Assembly (NCBI GenBank): GCA_016806145.1 | Contig: CP063166.1 | Span: forward strand, 1,302,001-1,366,000 | Direction of reading: 5' to 3' | Origin: Variovorax paradoxus | GTDB lineage: Bacteria > Pseudomonadota > Gammaproteobacteria > Burkholderiales > Burkholderiaceae_C | Length of the DNA: 64,000 nt | In this document: positions 29,352-39,137 of the stretch, piece after piece | How the letters are laid out: the number at the start of each line of letters is the position of its first letter | Position numbering within the stretch: the stretch's first letter is position 1 | Position numbers and translations under genes: made by a program | Notes under the pieces: model-generated | Database searches by the model: none | The model's input: only the letters and a program-made list of their open reading frames with translations | What the model was told of the DNA's origin: nothing

Positions 29352-31091
29352 ATGACCCCCAAGAAATTGCGCTCCGCCGAATGGTTCGGTTCGGCCGACA
29401 AGAACGGCTTCATGTACCGCAGCTGGATGAAGAACCAGGGCATCCCCGACCACGAGTTCGACGGCCGGCCGATCGTCGGCATCTGCAACACCTGGTCGGA
29501 GCTCACGCCCTGCAATGCCCACTTTCGCAAGATCGCCGAGCACGTCAAGCGCGGCATCTCGGAGGCCGGCGGCTTCCCGGTCGAGTTCCCCGTGTTCTCC
29601 AACGGCGAATCGAACCTGCGGCCCACCGCCATGCTCACGCGCAACCTCGCGAGCATGGACGTCGAGGAAGCCATCCGCGGCAACCCGGTCGATGCCGTGG
29701 TGCTGCTGACCGGCTGCGACAAGACCACGCCCGCGCTGCTGATGGGCGCCGCGAGCTGCGACATCCCGGCCATCGTGGTCACGGGCGGGCCGATGCTCAA
29801 CGGCAAGCTCGACGGCCGCAACATCGGCTCGGGCACGGCCGTGTGGCAGCTGCACGAATCGCTCAAGGCCGGCGAGATCGACCTGCACCAGTTCCTCTCG
29901 GCCGAAGGCGGCATGTCGCGCTCGGCCGGCACCTGCAACACCATGGGCACGGCCTCCACCATGGCCTGCATGGCCGAGGCGCTGGGCACCTCGCTGCCGC
30001 ACAACGCGGCCATTCCCGCGGTCGACGCGCGGCGCTACGTGCTGGCGCAGATGTCGGGCATGCGCGCGGTCGAGATGGCGAAGGAGGGCCTGACGCTCTC
30101 GAAGGTGCTCACGCGCGAGGCCTTCGAGAACGCCATCCGCGTCAATGCCGCCATCGGCGGCTCGACCAATGCCGTGATCCACCTGAAGGCGATCGCGGGG
30201 CGCATCGGCGTCGAACTCGAGCTCGAGGACTGGACCCGCATCGGCAGCCACACGCCGACCATCGTCGACCTGATGCCCTCGGGCCGCTTCCTGATGGAGG
30301 AGTTCTATTACGCGGGCGGCCTGCCCGCGGTGCTGCGCCGGCTCGGCGAGAACGGCCTGCTGCCGCACCCGGGCGCGCTCACCGTCAACGGTCGCTCGCT
30401 GTGGGACAACGTGCGCGACGCGCCCAGCCTCGACGACGAGGTGATCCGCCCGCTCGACAAGCCGCTGATCGCCGACGGCGGCATCCGCATCCTGCGCGGC
30501 AACCTCTCGCCGCGCGGCGCCGTGCTCAAGCCCTCGGCGGCCACGCCCGAGCTGCTCAAGCACCGCGGCCGCGCCGTGGTGTTCGAGAACCTCGAGCACT
30601 ACAAGGAGCGCATCGTCGACGAATCGCTCGAGGTCGACGCCAGCTCCGTCCTCGTGCTGAAGAACTGCGGCCCCAAGGGCTATCCCGGCATGGCCGAGGT
30701 CGGCAACATGGGCCTGCCGCCCAAGCTGCTGCGCCAGGGCATCAAGGACATGGTGCGCATCTCCGACGCGCGCATGAGCGGCACCGCCTACGGCACCGTG
30801 GTGCTGCACGTCGCACCCGAGGCGGCCGACGGCGGCCCGCTGGCGGCGGTGCGCGACGGCGACTGGATCGAGCTCGACTGCGATGCCGGCCGGCTGCACC
30901 TGGACATCGGCGACGAGGAACTGGCCGCCCGGCTGGCCGCGCTCGGGCCCTCCGACGCGCAGCCCATGAGCACGCGTGGCGGCGGCTACCAGAAGCTCTA
31001 CGTGAACCACGTGCTGCAGGCCGACGAGGGCTGCGACTTCGATTTCCTGGTCGGCTGCCGCGGCGCGGCCGTGCCGCGTCATTCCCATTGA
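29352..31091 (+). CDS. IlvD/Edd-family aldonate dehydratase, probable L-arabinonate dehydratase
   Basis: A 579-residue Fe-S dehydratase. The cluster cysteines expected for the sugar-acid subgroup are present as Cys54 (ELTPCNAHF), Cys122 (LTGCDKTTP) and Cys195 (AGTCNTMG), with Lys124 next to the Mg site. Their spacing (68 and 73 residues) is the same as I recall for Rhizobium L-arabinonate dehydratase, and the opening KKLRSAEWFGSADKNGFMYR is typical of that group rather than of IlvD. It would convert an aldonate to 2-keto-3-deoxy-aldonate. The next gene encodes the enzyme for the following step. D-xylonate or D-fuconate are possible alternative substrates. Confidence 0.93.
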   Translation: MTPKKLRSAEWFGSADKNGFMYRSWMKNQGIPDHEFDGRPIVGICNTWSELTPCNAHFRKIAEHVKRGISEAGGFPVEFPVFSNGESNLRPTAMLTRNLASMDVEEAIRGNPVDAVVLLTGCDKTTPALLMGAASCDIPAIVVTGGPMLNGKLDGRNIGSGTAVWQLHESLKAGEIDLHQFLSAEGGMSRSAGTCNTMGTASTMACMAEALGTSLPHNAAIPAVDARRYVLAQMSGMRAVEMAKEGLTLSKVLTREAFENAIRVNAAIGGSTNAVIHLKAIAGRIGVELELEDWTRIGSHTPTIVDLMPSGRFLMEEFYYAGGLPAVLRRLGENGLLPHPGALTVNGRSLWDNVRDAPSLDDEVIRPLDKPLIADGGIRILRGNLSPRGAVLKPSAATPELLKHRGRAVVFENLEHYKERIVDESLEVDASSVLVLKNCGPKGYPGMAEVGNMGLPPKLLRQGIKDMVRISDARMSGTAYGTVVLHVAPEAADGGPLAAVRDGDWIELDCDAGRLHLDIGDEELAARLAALGPSDAQPMSTRGGGYQKLYVNHVLQADEGCDFDFLVGCRGAAVPRHSH

Positions 31092-31107
31092 AAGCCCGAG
31101 CCATTCC

Positions 31108-32025
31108 ATGACCCCCCGATACCGCGGCATCTTCCCGGTGGTGCCCACCACCTTCGACGAACAGGGCGCGCTCGACCTCGAGAGCCAGAAGCGATGCGTC
31201 GACTTCATGATCGACGCCGGCTCCGACGGCCTGTGCATCCTGGCCAACTTTTCCGAGCAGTTCGTGCTGTCGGACGAGGAGCGCGAACTGCTCACGCGCA
31301 CCGTGCTCGAGCACGTGAAGGGCCGCGTGCCGGTGATCGTGACCACCACCCACTACAGCACCCGGGTGTGCGCCGAGCGCAGCCGCCGCGCGCAGGACAT
31401 GGGCGCCGCGATGCTGATGGTGATGCCGCCGTACCACGGTGCCACCTTCCGCGTGCCCGAGGAACAGATCTTCGCGTTCTATGCGCGGCTGTCGGACGCC
31501 GTGGGCATTCCGATCATGGTGCAGGACGCGCCGGCCAGCGGCACGGTGCTGTCGGCGCCGTTCCTCGCGCGCATGGCGCGCGAGATCGAGCACCTGGCCT
31601 ATTTCAAGATCGAGACCGCGGGCGCGGCCGCCAAGCTGCGCGAGCTGATCCGCCTGGGCGGCGACGCGGTCGAAGGCCCGTGGGACGGCGAGGAGGCGAT
31701 CACGCTGATGCCCGACCTCGATGCCGGCGCCACCGGCTCGATGACCGGCGGCGGCTATCCCGACGGCCTGCGCCCGATCCTCGTGGCGCACCGCGAGGGC
31801 CGGCGCGAGGAGGCCTTCGCGCGCTACCAGCAGTGGCTGCCGCTGATCAACTACGAGAACCGCCAGGCCGGCCTTTTGGCCTGCAAGGCGCTGATGAAGG
31901 AGGGCGGCGTCATCGCCTGCGAGGCGCCGCGGCATCCGCTGCCGGCGCTGCATCCCGAGACGCGCGCGGGACTGATCGAGACCGCGCGGCGGCTCGATCC
32001 GCTGGTGCTGCGCTGGGGGCGCTGA
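31108..32025 (+). CDS. DapA-family L-2-keto-3-deoxyarabonate dehydratase
   Basis: A 305-residue TIM-barrel lyase of the dihydrodipicolinate synthase family. The Schiff-base Lys167 lies in YFKIET, and the substrate Tyr lies in TTTHYST in place of the usual YxxP arrangement. DFMIDAGSDGLCILANFSEQ and VEGPWDGEEAITLMPDL are close to the Azospirillum L-2-keto-3-deoxyarabonate dehydratase as I remember it. It yields 2,5-dioxopentanoate, which the aldehyde dehydrogenase at the front of the operon would oxidise to 2-oxoglutarate. It starts 16 bases after the dehydratase gene and is the last gene of the unit. Confidence 0.93.
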   Translation: MTPRYRGIFPVVPTTFDEQGALDLESQKRCVDFMIDAGSDGLCILANFSEQFVLSDEERELLTRTVLEHVKGRVPVIVTTTHYSTRVCAERSRRAQDMGAAMLMVMPPYHGATFRVPEEQIFAFYARLSDAVGIPIMVQDAPASGTVLSAPFLARMAREIEHLAYFKIETAGAAAKLRELIRLGGDAVEGPWDGEEAITLMPDLDAGATGSMTGGGYPDGLRPILVAHREGRREEAFARYQQWLPLINYENRQAGLLACKALMKEGGVIACEAPRHPLPALHPETRAGLIETARRLDPLVLRWGR

Positions 32026-32050
32026 AGAACTACTGCCGCCTCAGCGAGGG

Positions 32051-32299
32051 TCAGCGGTAGTAGACCTCGACCGTGCCCTTGAGCTTGAGCAAGAGCGGAT
32101 GGCCCTTGCGGTCCACCGTCTTGCCGGCCGGCACCTTGATCCAGCCTTCGCTGATGCAGTACTCCTCGACGTCGAGGCGTTCCTTGCCGTTGAAGCGGAT
32201 GCCGATGTCGTGCTCGAAGGCCGTGGGCAGGTGGAAGGGGCTGCGCGCGTCGGTCGAGAGGCGGTCGGGCAGGGGCGGGCGTTCGGTGGCGTCGGTCAT
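32051..32299 (-). CDS. DUF3297-family small protein
   Basis: An 82-residue cytosolic protein matching the DUF3297 family in length and sequence. Typical segments are LPDRLSTDARSPFH, IGIRFNGKERLDVEEYCISE and GWIKVPAGKTVDRKGHP, ending in GTVEVYY. The family is widespread in proteobacteria and has no known function. It is divergent from a LysR gene 86 bases away and converges on the end of the pentose operon 25 bases off. No motif suggests enzymatic activity. Confidence 0.85.
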   Translation of the reverse strand: MTDATERPPLPDRLSTDARSPFHLPTAFEHDIGIRFNGKERLDVEEYCISEGWIKVPAGKTVDRKGHPLLLKLKGTVEVYYR

Positions 32300-32385
32300 G
32301 GCAAGGATTGTCGGTCGAAGGGGCCTGCCGCGGCAGTGGGCGCGCGGCGGCGTGCAATGATAGTGGCCGACCGACCCCCGCCCCC

Positions 32386-33273
32386 ATGAGACCCGACCTG
32401 GATTCCCTTGCGCTGTTCCTGCGTGCCGTCGAATGCGGCAGCCTCTCGAAGGCCGCCGCCGAGAGCCACACGGTGCTGTCGGCCGCGAGCCGCCGCATCG
32501 CGATGCTCGAGAGCCAGTTCGGCGTGACCCTGTTCCAGCGCAGCTCGCGCGGCGTGACCGTGACGGGCGCGGGCGAATCGCTCGCGGTGCATGCGCGGCT
32601 GATCCTGCGCGACGTCGACCGCATGCGCGCCGACCTCTCCGACTACGCGCAGGGCGCCACCGGCCGCGTGCGGCTGCAGGCCAATGCCTCGGCGATGGGG
32701 CAGTTCCTGCCCGACGACGTGGCGAGCTTCCGGCGCGGCTATCCCGAGATCCGCGTCGACGTGGAGGAGCATCGCAGCGTGTGGATCGTGCAGGCGATCC
32801 GCGAGCGCCAGGCCGACGTCGGCGTGATCACCGGCGAGACCTCGGACGCCAGCCTCAACTTCATCCCCTACCGCATGGATCGGCTGGTGGCCGTGGTGCA
32901 CCGGCGGCATCCGCACCGCGGCCGCGAGGTCTCGTTCGAGCAGCTGCTCGATTTCGATTTCGTCGGCCTCGAGAGCGACTCCGCGATCGCGCGCACCATC
33001 GAGGACGCGGCCGCGCTGGCGCGCAAGGTGCTGCGGCTGCGCGTGCAGGTCAAGAGCTTCGAGGCCGTGTGCCGGATGATCGAGGCCGGCATGGGCGTGG
33101 GCATCCTGCCCGAGGGCGCGGCCGCCACCTACCGCAAGGAGATGGGGCTGCGCTTCCTGAACCTCACCGACGCCTGGGCCTCGCGCCGCATGTACATCTG
33201 CACGCGGCAGGAGACGCTGGGCTTTCCGCAGCGCCGGCTGGTGGACCACCTGCTGGCGCGCAGCGTGCCCTGA
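32386..33273 (+). CDS. LysR-family transcriptional regulator
   Basis: A 295-residue LysR protein. The winged HTH (residues 1-62) begins MRPDLDSLALFLRAVECGSL; the effector domain spans about 88-290. The ATG at 32386 gives the standard N-terminus; a longer frame upstream adds only an unlikely basic stretch. It is divergent from the DUF3297 gene, and downstream it faces the end of the Liv-type operon across a REP-like repeat. It might regulate the amidase/Liv block, but nothing in the sequence shows it. Confidence 0.92.
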   Translation: MRPDLDSLALFLRAVECGSLSKAAAESHTVLSAASRRIAMLESQFGVTLFQRSSRGVTVTGAGESLAVHARLILRDVDRMRADLSDYAQGATGRVRLQANASAMGQFLPDDVASFRRGYPEIRVDVEEHRSVWIVQAIRERQADVGVITGETSDASLNFIPYRMDRLVAVVHRRHPHRGREVSFEQLLDFDFVGLESDSAIARTIEDAAALARKVLRLRVQVKSFEAVCRMIEAGMGVGILPEGAAATYRKEMGLRFLNLTDAWASRRMYICTRQETLGFPQRRLVDHLLARSVP

Positions 33274-33292
33274 GCCAAGCGACACCCCAGAA

Positions 33293-33375
33293 CCGTTCAC
33301 GCTGAGCCTGTCGAAGCGCCGCGCGAGGCTTCGCCCTTCGAGCGCCTCAGGACAGGCCAAGCTCAGCCCGAACGG
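33293..33375. repeat. REP-like hairpin repeat, copy 1
   Basis: The element starts CCGTTCACGCTGAGCCTGTC and ends with CAGGACAGGCCAAGCTCAGCCCGAACGG-type complement, so it folds into a long imperfect hairpin. The core CTGAGCCTGTCGAAG recurs at 63638-63706. It sits between the convergent LysR gene and the end of the Liv operon, where it can act as a bidirectional terminator. Confidence 0.75.
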
Positions 33376-33399
33376 GGATGAGGATGGACCGTCGAGCTC

Positions 33400-34590
33400 T
33401 TACTTCATCAGGTCGCTGAGGTTCACCGGCTTGATCTTGCCGCCTTCCACCGTGGCCACCAGCGGGTCGACGATGGTGCCGCCCACGCCGTCCACGCCCT
33501 TGAAGCTGCCGGCATTGATCTTCTCGGGCAGCGCCTTGAGCGCATCGCCGAGCCTGGCGCGGATCGCCGTCGCGTCGCTGGTGGTGCCCGCGAGCTTCAT
33601 CGCGGCGGCCAGCGCGTGCACCAGCGTGTAGTTGTAGGAAGACTCGGTGGTCGCGTCCTTGTCGGCGCCGTAGGCCTTGCGGTAGGCCTCGGCGAAGCTC
33701 TTCGGGCCCACGCGCTCGTCGTAGGACACCGGCAGCACGCCGATCGAGCCCTCGAGCGCGCCGAGGCCGCCCGTGACCTTGGCCATCTCGTCGAACTTGG
33801 CCTGGTCCATCACCAGGAAGCCGCCCTTGAAGCCGAGCTCGCGCGCCTGCTTGGCCACCAGCGCGGTGGGCTCCGAGGGGCCGCCGACGAACAGCACGTC
33901 GGGCTTCTCGGCCAGCACGCGGCTCACGCCGCTGTAGAAGTCGGCCGAGCGGTTGTACGACATGGGGTTGTTCGAGGCGATGGTGCCGCCGGCCTTCTCC
34001 CAGGCCGGGCCGAACAGCTGGCTCCAGTTCTTCGCGTACTCGTGGTCGCCCGGCAGCATGCCGACGCGCTTGCCGAACTTGTTCATCTCGTAGCGCGTGA
34101 AGGGCTCGATGTAGGAGTTGAAGGTCGGCGGGATGCGGATGGTGAGCTTGTTGCCGGTCTCGGTGATCTTCGGCGTGCTCGAGTACGCCATCACGATGAA
34201 CTTCTCCTGCTCGTTGAAGGCCTGCAGCGCGTAGATGCCGCCCGAGTGCGGCACGAACACCGCCGGCGACTGGTGCTGCTGCACCAGCCGGCGCGCGTTG
34301 ATGGCGGCATCGGCCGGCGAGTACTTGTCGTCGAGCGCGACCAGCTCGAACTTGTACTTCTTGCCGCCGACCTCGAGGCCCGCGGCATTCACTTCCTTGA
34401 TCGCCATCTCCATGCCGTTGACCACGTTCTTGCCGTAGAGCGCGGCACCGCCGCTCAGCGGGCCGGTGAAGCCGATCTTCACGGTGTCCTGCGCGAAGGC
34501 GGTGCCGGCACCGAAGGCGGCGGCCAGCGCGGCGGCCACGGGCAGCGCGGCAAAACGGCGGCGGGTGCGAAGGGGCGTGGTGGATGTCAT
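33400..34590 (-). CDS. Branched-chain amino acid-type ABC transporter substrate-binding protein
   Basis: A 396-residue periplasmic protein of the Peripla_BP_6 (LivJ/LivK) family. The signal peptide covers about residues 1-33 (hydrophobic core LPVAAALAAAFGAGTAFA). The mature protein begins DTVKIGFTGPLSGGAALYGK, the usual opening of this group. An AGGAG ribosome binding site lies just before the ATG. It is the last gene of the Liv-type operon, 56 bases after the LivF-like ATPase. Such receptors bind branched amino acids, amides, aromatic acids or urea; the ligand is unknown here. Confidence 0.92.
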   Translation of the reverse strand: MTSTTPLRTRRRFAALPVAAALAAAFGAGTAFAQDTVKIGFTGPLSGGAALYGKNVVNGMEMAIKEVNAAGLEVGGKKYKFELVALDDKYSPADAAINARRLVQQHQSPAVFVPHSGGIYALQAFNEQEKFIVMAYSSTPKITETGNKLTIRIPPTFNSYIEPFTRYEMNKFGKRVGMLPGDHEYAKNWSQLFGPAWEKAGGTIASNNPMSYNRSADFYSGVSRVLAEKPDVLFVGGPSEPTALVAKQARELGFKGGFLVMDQAKFDEMAKVTGGLGALEGSIGVLPVSYDERVGPKSFAEAYRKAYGADKDATTESSYNYTLVHALAAAMKLAGTTSDATAIRARLGDALKALPEKINAGSFKGVDGVGGTIVDPLVATVEGGKIKPVNLSDLMK

Positions 34591-34646
34591 GGCGTTGTCT
34601 CCTGTAGTTAGGGGGCGAGAAAAAAAGCGGGCGGCCGGCGCGCGGC

Positions 34647-35340
34647 TCAGGCGCCGATGTAGGCGGCGCGCACCGCCTCGTTGTGCAGCAGCGACTCGCG
34701 GTCGCCCTCGAGCGCGATGCGGCCGCGCTCGATGACGTAGGCGCGGTGCGCGATGGCCAGCGCCGAGTAGGCGTTCTGCTCGGCCAGCAGCACCGTGGTG
34801 CCCTGCTGGTTGATGCGCTGGATCACCTCGAACACCTGCTTCACGATCAGCGGCGCCAGGCCCAGCGAGGGCTCGTCGAGCAGCAGCACCTTGGGCCGCC
34901 CGAGCATCGCGCGGCCGATCGCCACCATCTGCTGCTGGCCGCCCGACAGCGACCCCGCGGGATCGTTCTGCTTGGCCGCGAGGATCGGGAACAGCGAGAA
35001 CACCTCGTCGAGCGAGCGCTGGATGCCGGCCTTGTCGCCGCGGTGCACATAGGCGCCCAGCGTGAGGTTCTTGCGCACCGTCATCATCGGGAACAGCTTG
35101 CGGCCCTCGGGGCAGTGCACCAGGCCCGAGGCCACGATCTGCGCCGGGCGCTGGCCCGTGATGTCGCCGTCGCCCAGGCGGATGCGGCCCGCGCTCGGGC
35201 GGCGGATGCCGCTGGCGGCCATGAAGATCGAGGTCTTGCCCGCGCCGTTGGCGCCCAGCAGCACCACCAGCTCGCCCGGGTCGGCATGCAGGCTCACGCC
35301 GCTGAGCGCACGAAAGCTCCCGTAGTGGAGGTCGACGCCC

Positions 35341-35354
<14 letters not shown>
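34647..35354 (-). CDS. livF: Liv-type ABC transporter ATP-binding protein LivF
   Basis: A 235-residue ABC ATPase: Walker A GANGAGKTS, signature SLSGGQQQMVAIGRAML, Walker B VLLLDEPSLGLAP, and the AEQNAYSALAIAHRAYVIE end typical of LivF. Its start overlaps the LivG-like gene by 14 bases. It is one of two ATPases energising the LivH/LivM permease pair. Confidence 0.95.
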
Positions 35355-36097
<743 letters not shown>

Positions 36098-36105
<8 letters not shown>

Positions 36106-37099
36106 GGCGCTGCACCTCCTGCACGGTGGCGCTGGAGGTCGCGGCCCGCCGCGCATCGGCACGGCGCGCGCGGCGCTTGAGCCAGGTGCCGACGATGCCG
36201 TCGGGCAGGAAGATGATCAGCGCGATCAGCACCGGGCCGAACACCACCATGCGGTAGTCCTGCAGGAACTGCAGGCTCTGCGTGAGGCCGGTGACGAGGA
36301 AGGTGCCCACCAGCGGCCCGAGCAGGGTGCCGATGCCGCCCACCAGCACGAACATCACGAGGTCGAAGGTCACGGCCTCGCTCGCGAGGTCGGGGCCGAG
36401 GAAGCGCACCTGGCCCGCGTAGAGCGCGCCCGCGAAGCCGGCGTAGATCACCGACAGCACGAACGACAGCGTCTTGGTGCGCATCAGGTCGGTGCCCAGC
36501 GCCTCGGCCAGCTCGTCGCTGTTGCGCACCGCCATGAAGCTGCGGCCCAGCAGCGAGCGCACGATGCGCGCCATGACCCAGATGCCCAGCGCGAGGAAGG
36601 CCAGCACCAGGTAGTACTGCGACAGCGGCGTGCCGAACTGCAGCGGCCCGATGCCCGTGGGCGAGGGGATGCCCATGATGCCCACCGGACCGTGCGTGAG
36701 GCTCTCCCACTTCTCGATCAAGAGGAACATGATGTAGCTCACGCACAGCGTGAAGATCGAGAAGTAGTGGCCCTTCAGCCGCAGCGACAGGATGCCGATG
36801 AAGAAGCCCAGCACGCCCGTGACCACGCCCGCGAGCGCGAAGGCGATCCAGAACGGCACCTGGTGGTCGACCGTGAGGATGCCCACCGTGTAGGCGCCCA
36901 CGGCCATGAAGGCGCCGTGCGCGAGGTTGAACTGGCCCGTGTAGCCGGTGATCAGGTTCAGGCCCAGCGCGGCGATGGCCATGATGAAGGCCTGCGTCGC
37001 CACCGAGATCAGGTAGTTGTTGGGCGCGAACAGCGGAAAGGCCAGCGCGATCAGCGCGAGCACGGCCCAGCCGGCCTTGCCTTGCAGCAGCGATCCCAT
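36098..37099 (-). CDS. livM: Liv-type ABC transporter permease LivM
   Basis: A 333-residue BPD_transp_2 membrane protein with about nine hydrophobic segments. LGLNLITGYTGQFNLAHGAF is the LivM hallmark, and NSDELAEALGTDLMRTKTLS is the cytosolic coupling region that contacts the ATPases. The start overlaps the LivH stop codon (ATGA). The C-terminal tail is basic and Ala/Arg-rich (KRRARRADARRAATS), longer than usual. Confidence 0.95.
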
Positions 37100-37998
37100 C
37101 AGCGCGCTCCCTTCGGCGTGAACAGGCCCTGCGGGCGCAGCGACAGGATCACCACCAGCAGCACGAAGGCGATGATGTCCTTGTAGTCGGTCGAGAAGTA
37201 GAAGCCGCCGAAGCTCTCGGCCATGCCGATGATCAGGCCCCCGACGATGGCGCCCGGGAAGCTGCCCATGCCGCCGAGGATGATGATCACGAAGGCCTTG
37301 GTGATCACCAGGTTGCCCATGCTCGGGTAGACCAGGTTGATCGGCGCGTAGAGCACCGCCGCCACCGCCGCCAGCGCGCCCGAGATCGCGAACACCAAGA
37401 GCGTGACGCGCGTGGCGTCGATGCCCACCAGCGCCGCGCCGTCGCGGTTCTGCGCCATCGCGATGATGGTCGAGCCCAGCACCGTGTGGTTGAGGAACAG
37501 GTGCAGCAGTACCATCAGCCCGAAGGCGCCCGCGATGATCAAGAGGCGCTGCAGCGGCGCCGTGAGCCCGAACACCTCGACGATCTGGCCGTAGGGCGTG
37601 GGCATGCGGTGGAAGTCGGCGCCGAAGATGGCCTGCGCGCCGGCCTCGATGAACAGCAGGATGCCGATGGCGGCGATCATGTCGTGCAGCTCGGGCGCGT
37701 TGCGCAGCGGATGGAACACCAGCCGCTCGGCCAGCATCGCGATCACCGCGACCACCACCGCCGCGCCCGCCATCGCGAGCCAGTAGTTGAGGCCCAGCCG
37801 CGCCATCAGGTAGTAGCCCGCGAAGGCCCCGGCCATGTAGAAGGCGCCGTGCGCGAAGTTCGGCACGTGCAGGATGCCGTAGACCAGCGTGAGGCCCAGG
37901 GCCACCAGGCTGTAGACACCGCCCACGGTCAGGCCGTTGAGCAGTTGCTGAAAGAACAGTTCCACGTCGATCCTCGCAGTTGCCGTCAAGGCATTCAC
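37099..37998 (-). CDS. livH: Liv-type ABC transporter permease LivH
   Basis: A 299-residue membrane protein of the LivH group, first gene of the Liv-type operon. The opening FFQQLLNGLTVGGVYSLVAL and the motif ILGGMGSFPGAIVGGLIIG are characteristic. It follows a 215-bp gap that contains a terminator-like hairpin for the genes upstream and should hold its own promoter. Confidence 0.95.
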   Translation of the reverse strand: MNALTATARIDVELFFQQLLNGLTVGGVYSLVALGLTLVYGILHVPNFAHGAFYMAGAFAGYYLMARLGLNYWLAMAGAAVVVAVIAMLAERLVFHPLRNAPELHDMIAAIGILLFIEAGAQAIFGADFHRMPTPYGQIVEVFGLTAPLQRLLIIAGAFGLMVLLHLFLNHTVLGSTIIAMAQNRDGAALVGIDATRVTLLVFAISGALAAVAAVLYAPINLVYPSMGNLVITKAFVIIILGGMGSFPGAIVGGLIIGMAESFGGFYFSTDYKDIIAFVLLVVILSLRPQGLFTPKGAR

Positions 37999-38176
37999 CC
38001 GCGCACCGGCTCTGAAGGTCGGTATCGCCGGGGTCCAGCGAGGATTGTGGAAGCGCGGTGTGGCCGCGTCGACTGAGGTTTGCCCGAACTTGCCTTGTCG
38101 CTTCAGCGACTTCGAAAAACGGGTATGGGTTTGCGCGGGGCCCGGCGGTCATGCGGGCGTCGCGCGGATCTGCGCA

Positions 38177-38202
38177 GGAAACGCCCGCGCGGGGGCGTTT
38201 CC
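38177..38202 (-). terminator. Hairpin after the dehydrogenase gene
   Basis: A perfect 10-bp inverted repeat (GGAAACGCCC / GGGCGTTTCC) with a short GC loop lies 12 bases past the stop codon of the minus-strand dehydrogenase. No T-tract follows. It probably separates the peptide/amidase operon from the Liv operon. Confidence 0.5.
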
Positions 38203-38213
38203 CGGGCGGGTGC

Positions 38214-39119
38214 TCAGCGCTTGAGCGCCTCGACCAGGTCCAGCACCATGCGGTCGCCGCCGAAGGTGTCGACGCCGCGCGTGAGCAGCGCGTCGACCGC
38301 CTGGGCGATGCCGTGCGCGGACGCGGACTGCTCGGCCATGTCGTTGTAGTAGCCCAGGTCTTTCTTGGCGTTGGCCATCGAGAACTTGAGCGAATCGGTG
38401 CTGCCGGTCAGGAGCTTGGGCTTGACGCGCTCGAGCGCGACGCCGTTGCCGCCGCCCTTGGCCAGCACGTCGACGAAGACATCGGGCTTGACGCCCGCGC
38501 GCTCGGCGCAGGCCGCGGCCTCGCACAGCAGCGCCACGGTGCCCAGCGAGACGAAGTTGTGCAGCAGCTTCATCGCATGGCCGGCGCCGATGCCGCCCAC
38601 GTGCGTGACGTTCTCGGCGAAGGCGCGCAGCAGCGGCAGGCAGGAGGCCAGCACCTCGGCGTCGCCGCCCACCAGCAGGTTGAGCCGGCCCTCGGCCGCT
38701 TCCTTGGCGGTGCGGGTCATCGGCGCGTCGAGGAAATGGCCGCCCCTGGTCTCCACGGCGCGCGCCACGCGCGAGGTGGATTCGGGCACCGCGGTCGAGC
38801 AGTCGACCACCACGGTGCCGGGACGCAGCGCGGAGAGCGCGCCCTTCTCGCCGAGCATCACGGCCTCGACCTGCGGCGTGCCGGTCACGCAGAGGATCAG
38901 CACGTCGACCTCGGCCGCGAGCTTCGCCACGTCGGGCGTCGAGCGCGCGCCGGCCGCGAGCAGGGCGTCGATCGGCTGGTTGCCCGGGTGCTCGAGCACC
39001 GTGAGCGCATGGCCATGGCCCACGATGTTCTGCGCGATGCCGCTGCCCATCAGGCCCACGCCCACGAGGCCCACGCGGCGCTTGGGAGCGGCCGCCTTCT
39101 CTTGTTCGTTCAATGCCAT
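38214..39119 (-). CDS. 3-hydroxyisobutyrate dehydrogenase-family NAD(P)-dependent oxidoreductase
   Basis: A 301-residue beta-hydroxyacid dehydrogenase. The N-terminal Rossmann motif GLVGVGLMGSGIAQNI appears as VGVGLMGSGIAQ (about residues 19-31), the substrate loop as DCSTAVPEST, and the catalytic Lys in GAGHAMKLLHNFV. The family reduces or oxidises 3-hydroxyisobutyrate, tartronate semialdehyde, phenylserine and similar compounds. It follows the aldehyde dehydrogenase gene by 18 bases, so the pair may act on an alcohol/aldehyde/acid series. Substrate unknown. Confidence 0.9.
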   Translation of the reverse strand: MALNEQEKAAAPKRRVGLVGVGLMGSGIAQNIVGHGHALTVLEHPGNQPIDALLAAGARSTPDVAKLAAEVDVLILCVTGTPQVEAVMLGEKGALSALRPGTVVVDCSTAVPESTSRVARAVETRGGHFLDAPMTRTAKEAAEGRLNLLVGGDAEVLASCLPLLRAFAENVTHVGGIGAGHAMKLLHNFVSLGTVALLCEAAACAERAGVKPDVFVDVLAKGGGNGVALERVKPKLLTGSTDSLKFSMANAKKDLGYYNDMAEQSASAHGIAQAVDALLTRGVDTFGGDRMVLDLVEALKR

Positions 39120-39137
39120 GGTTTGGTTCCGCCTTGC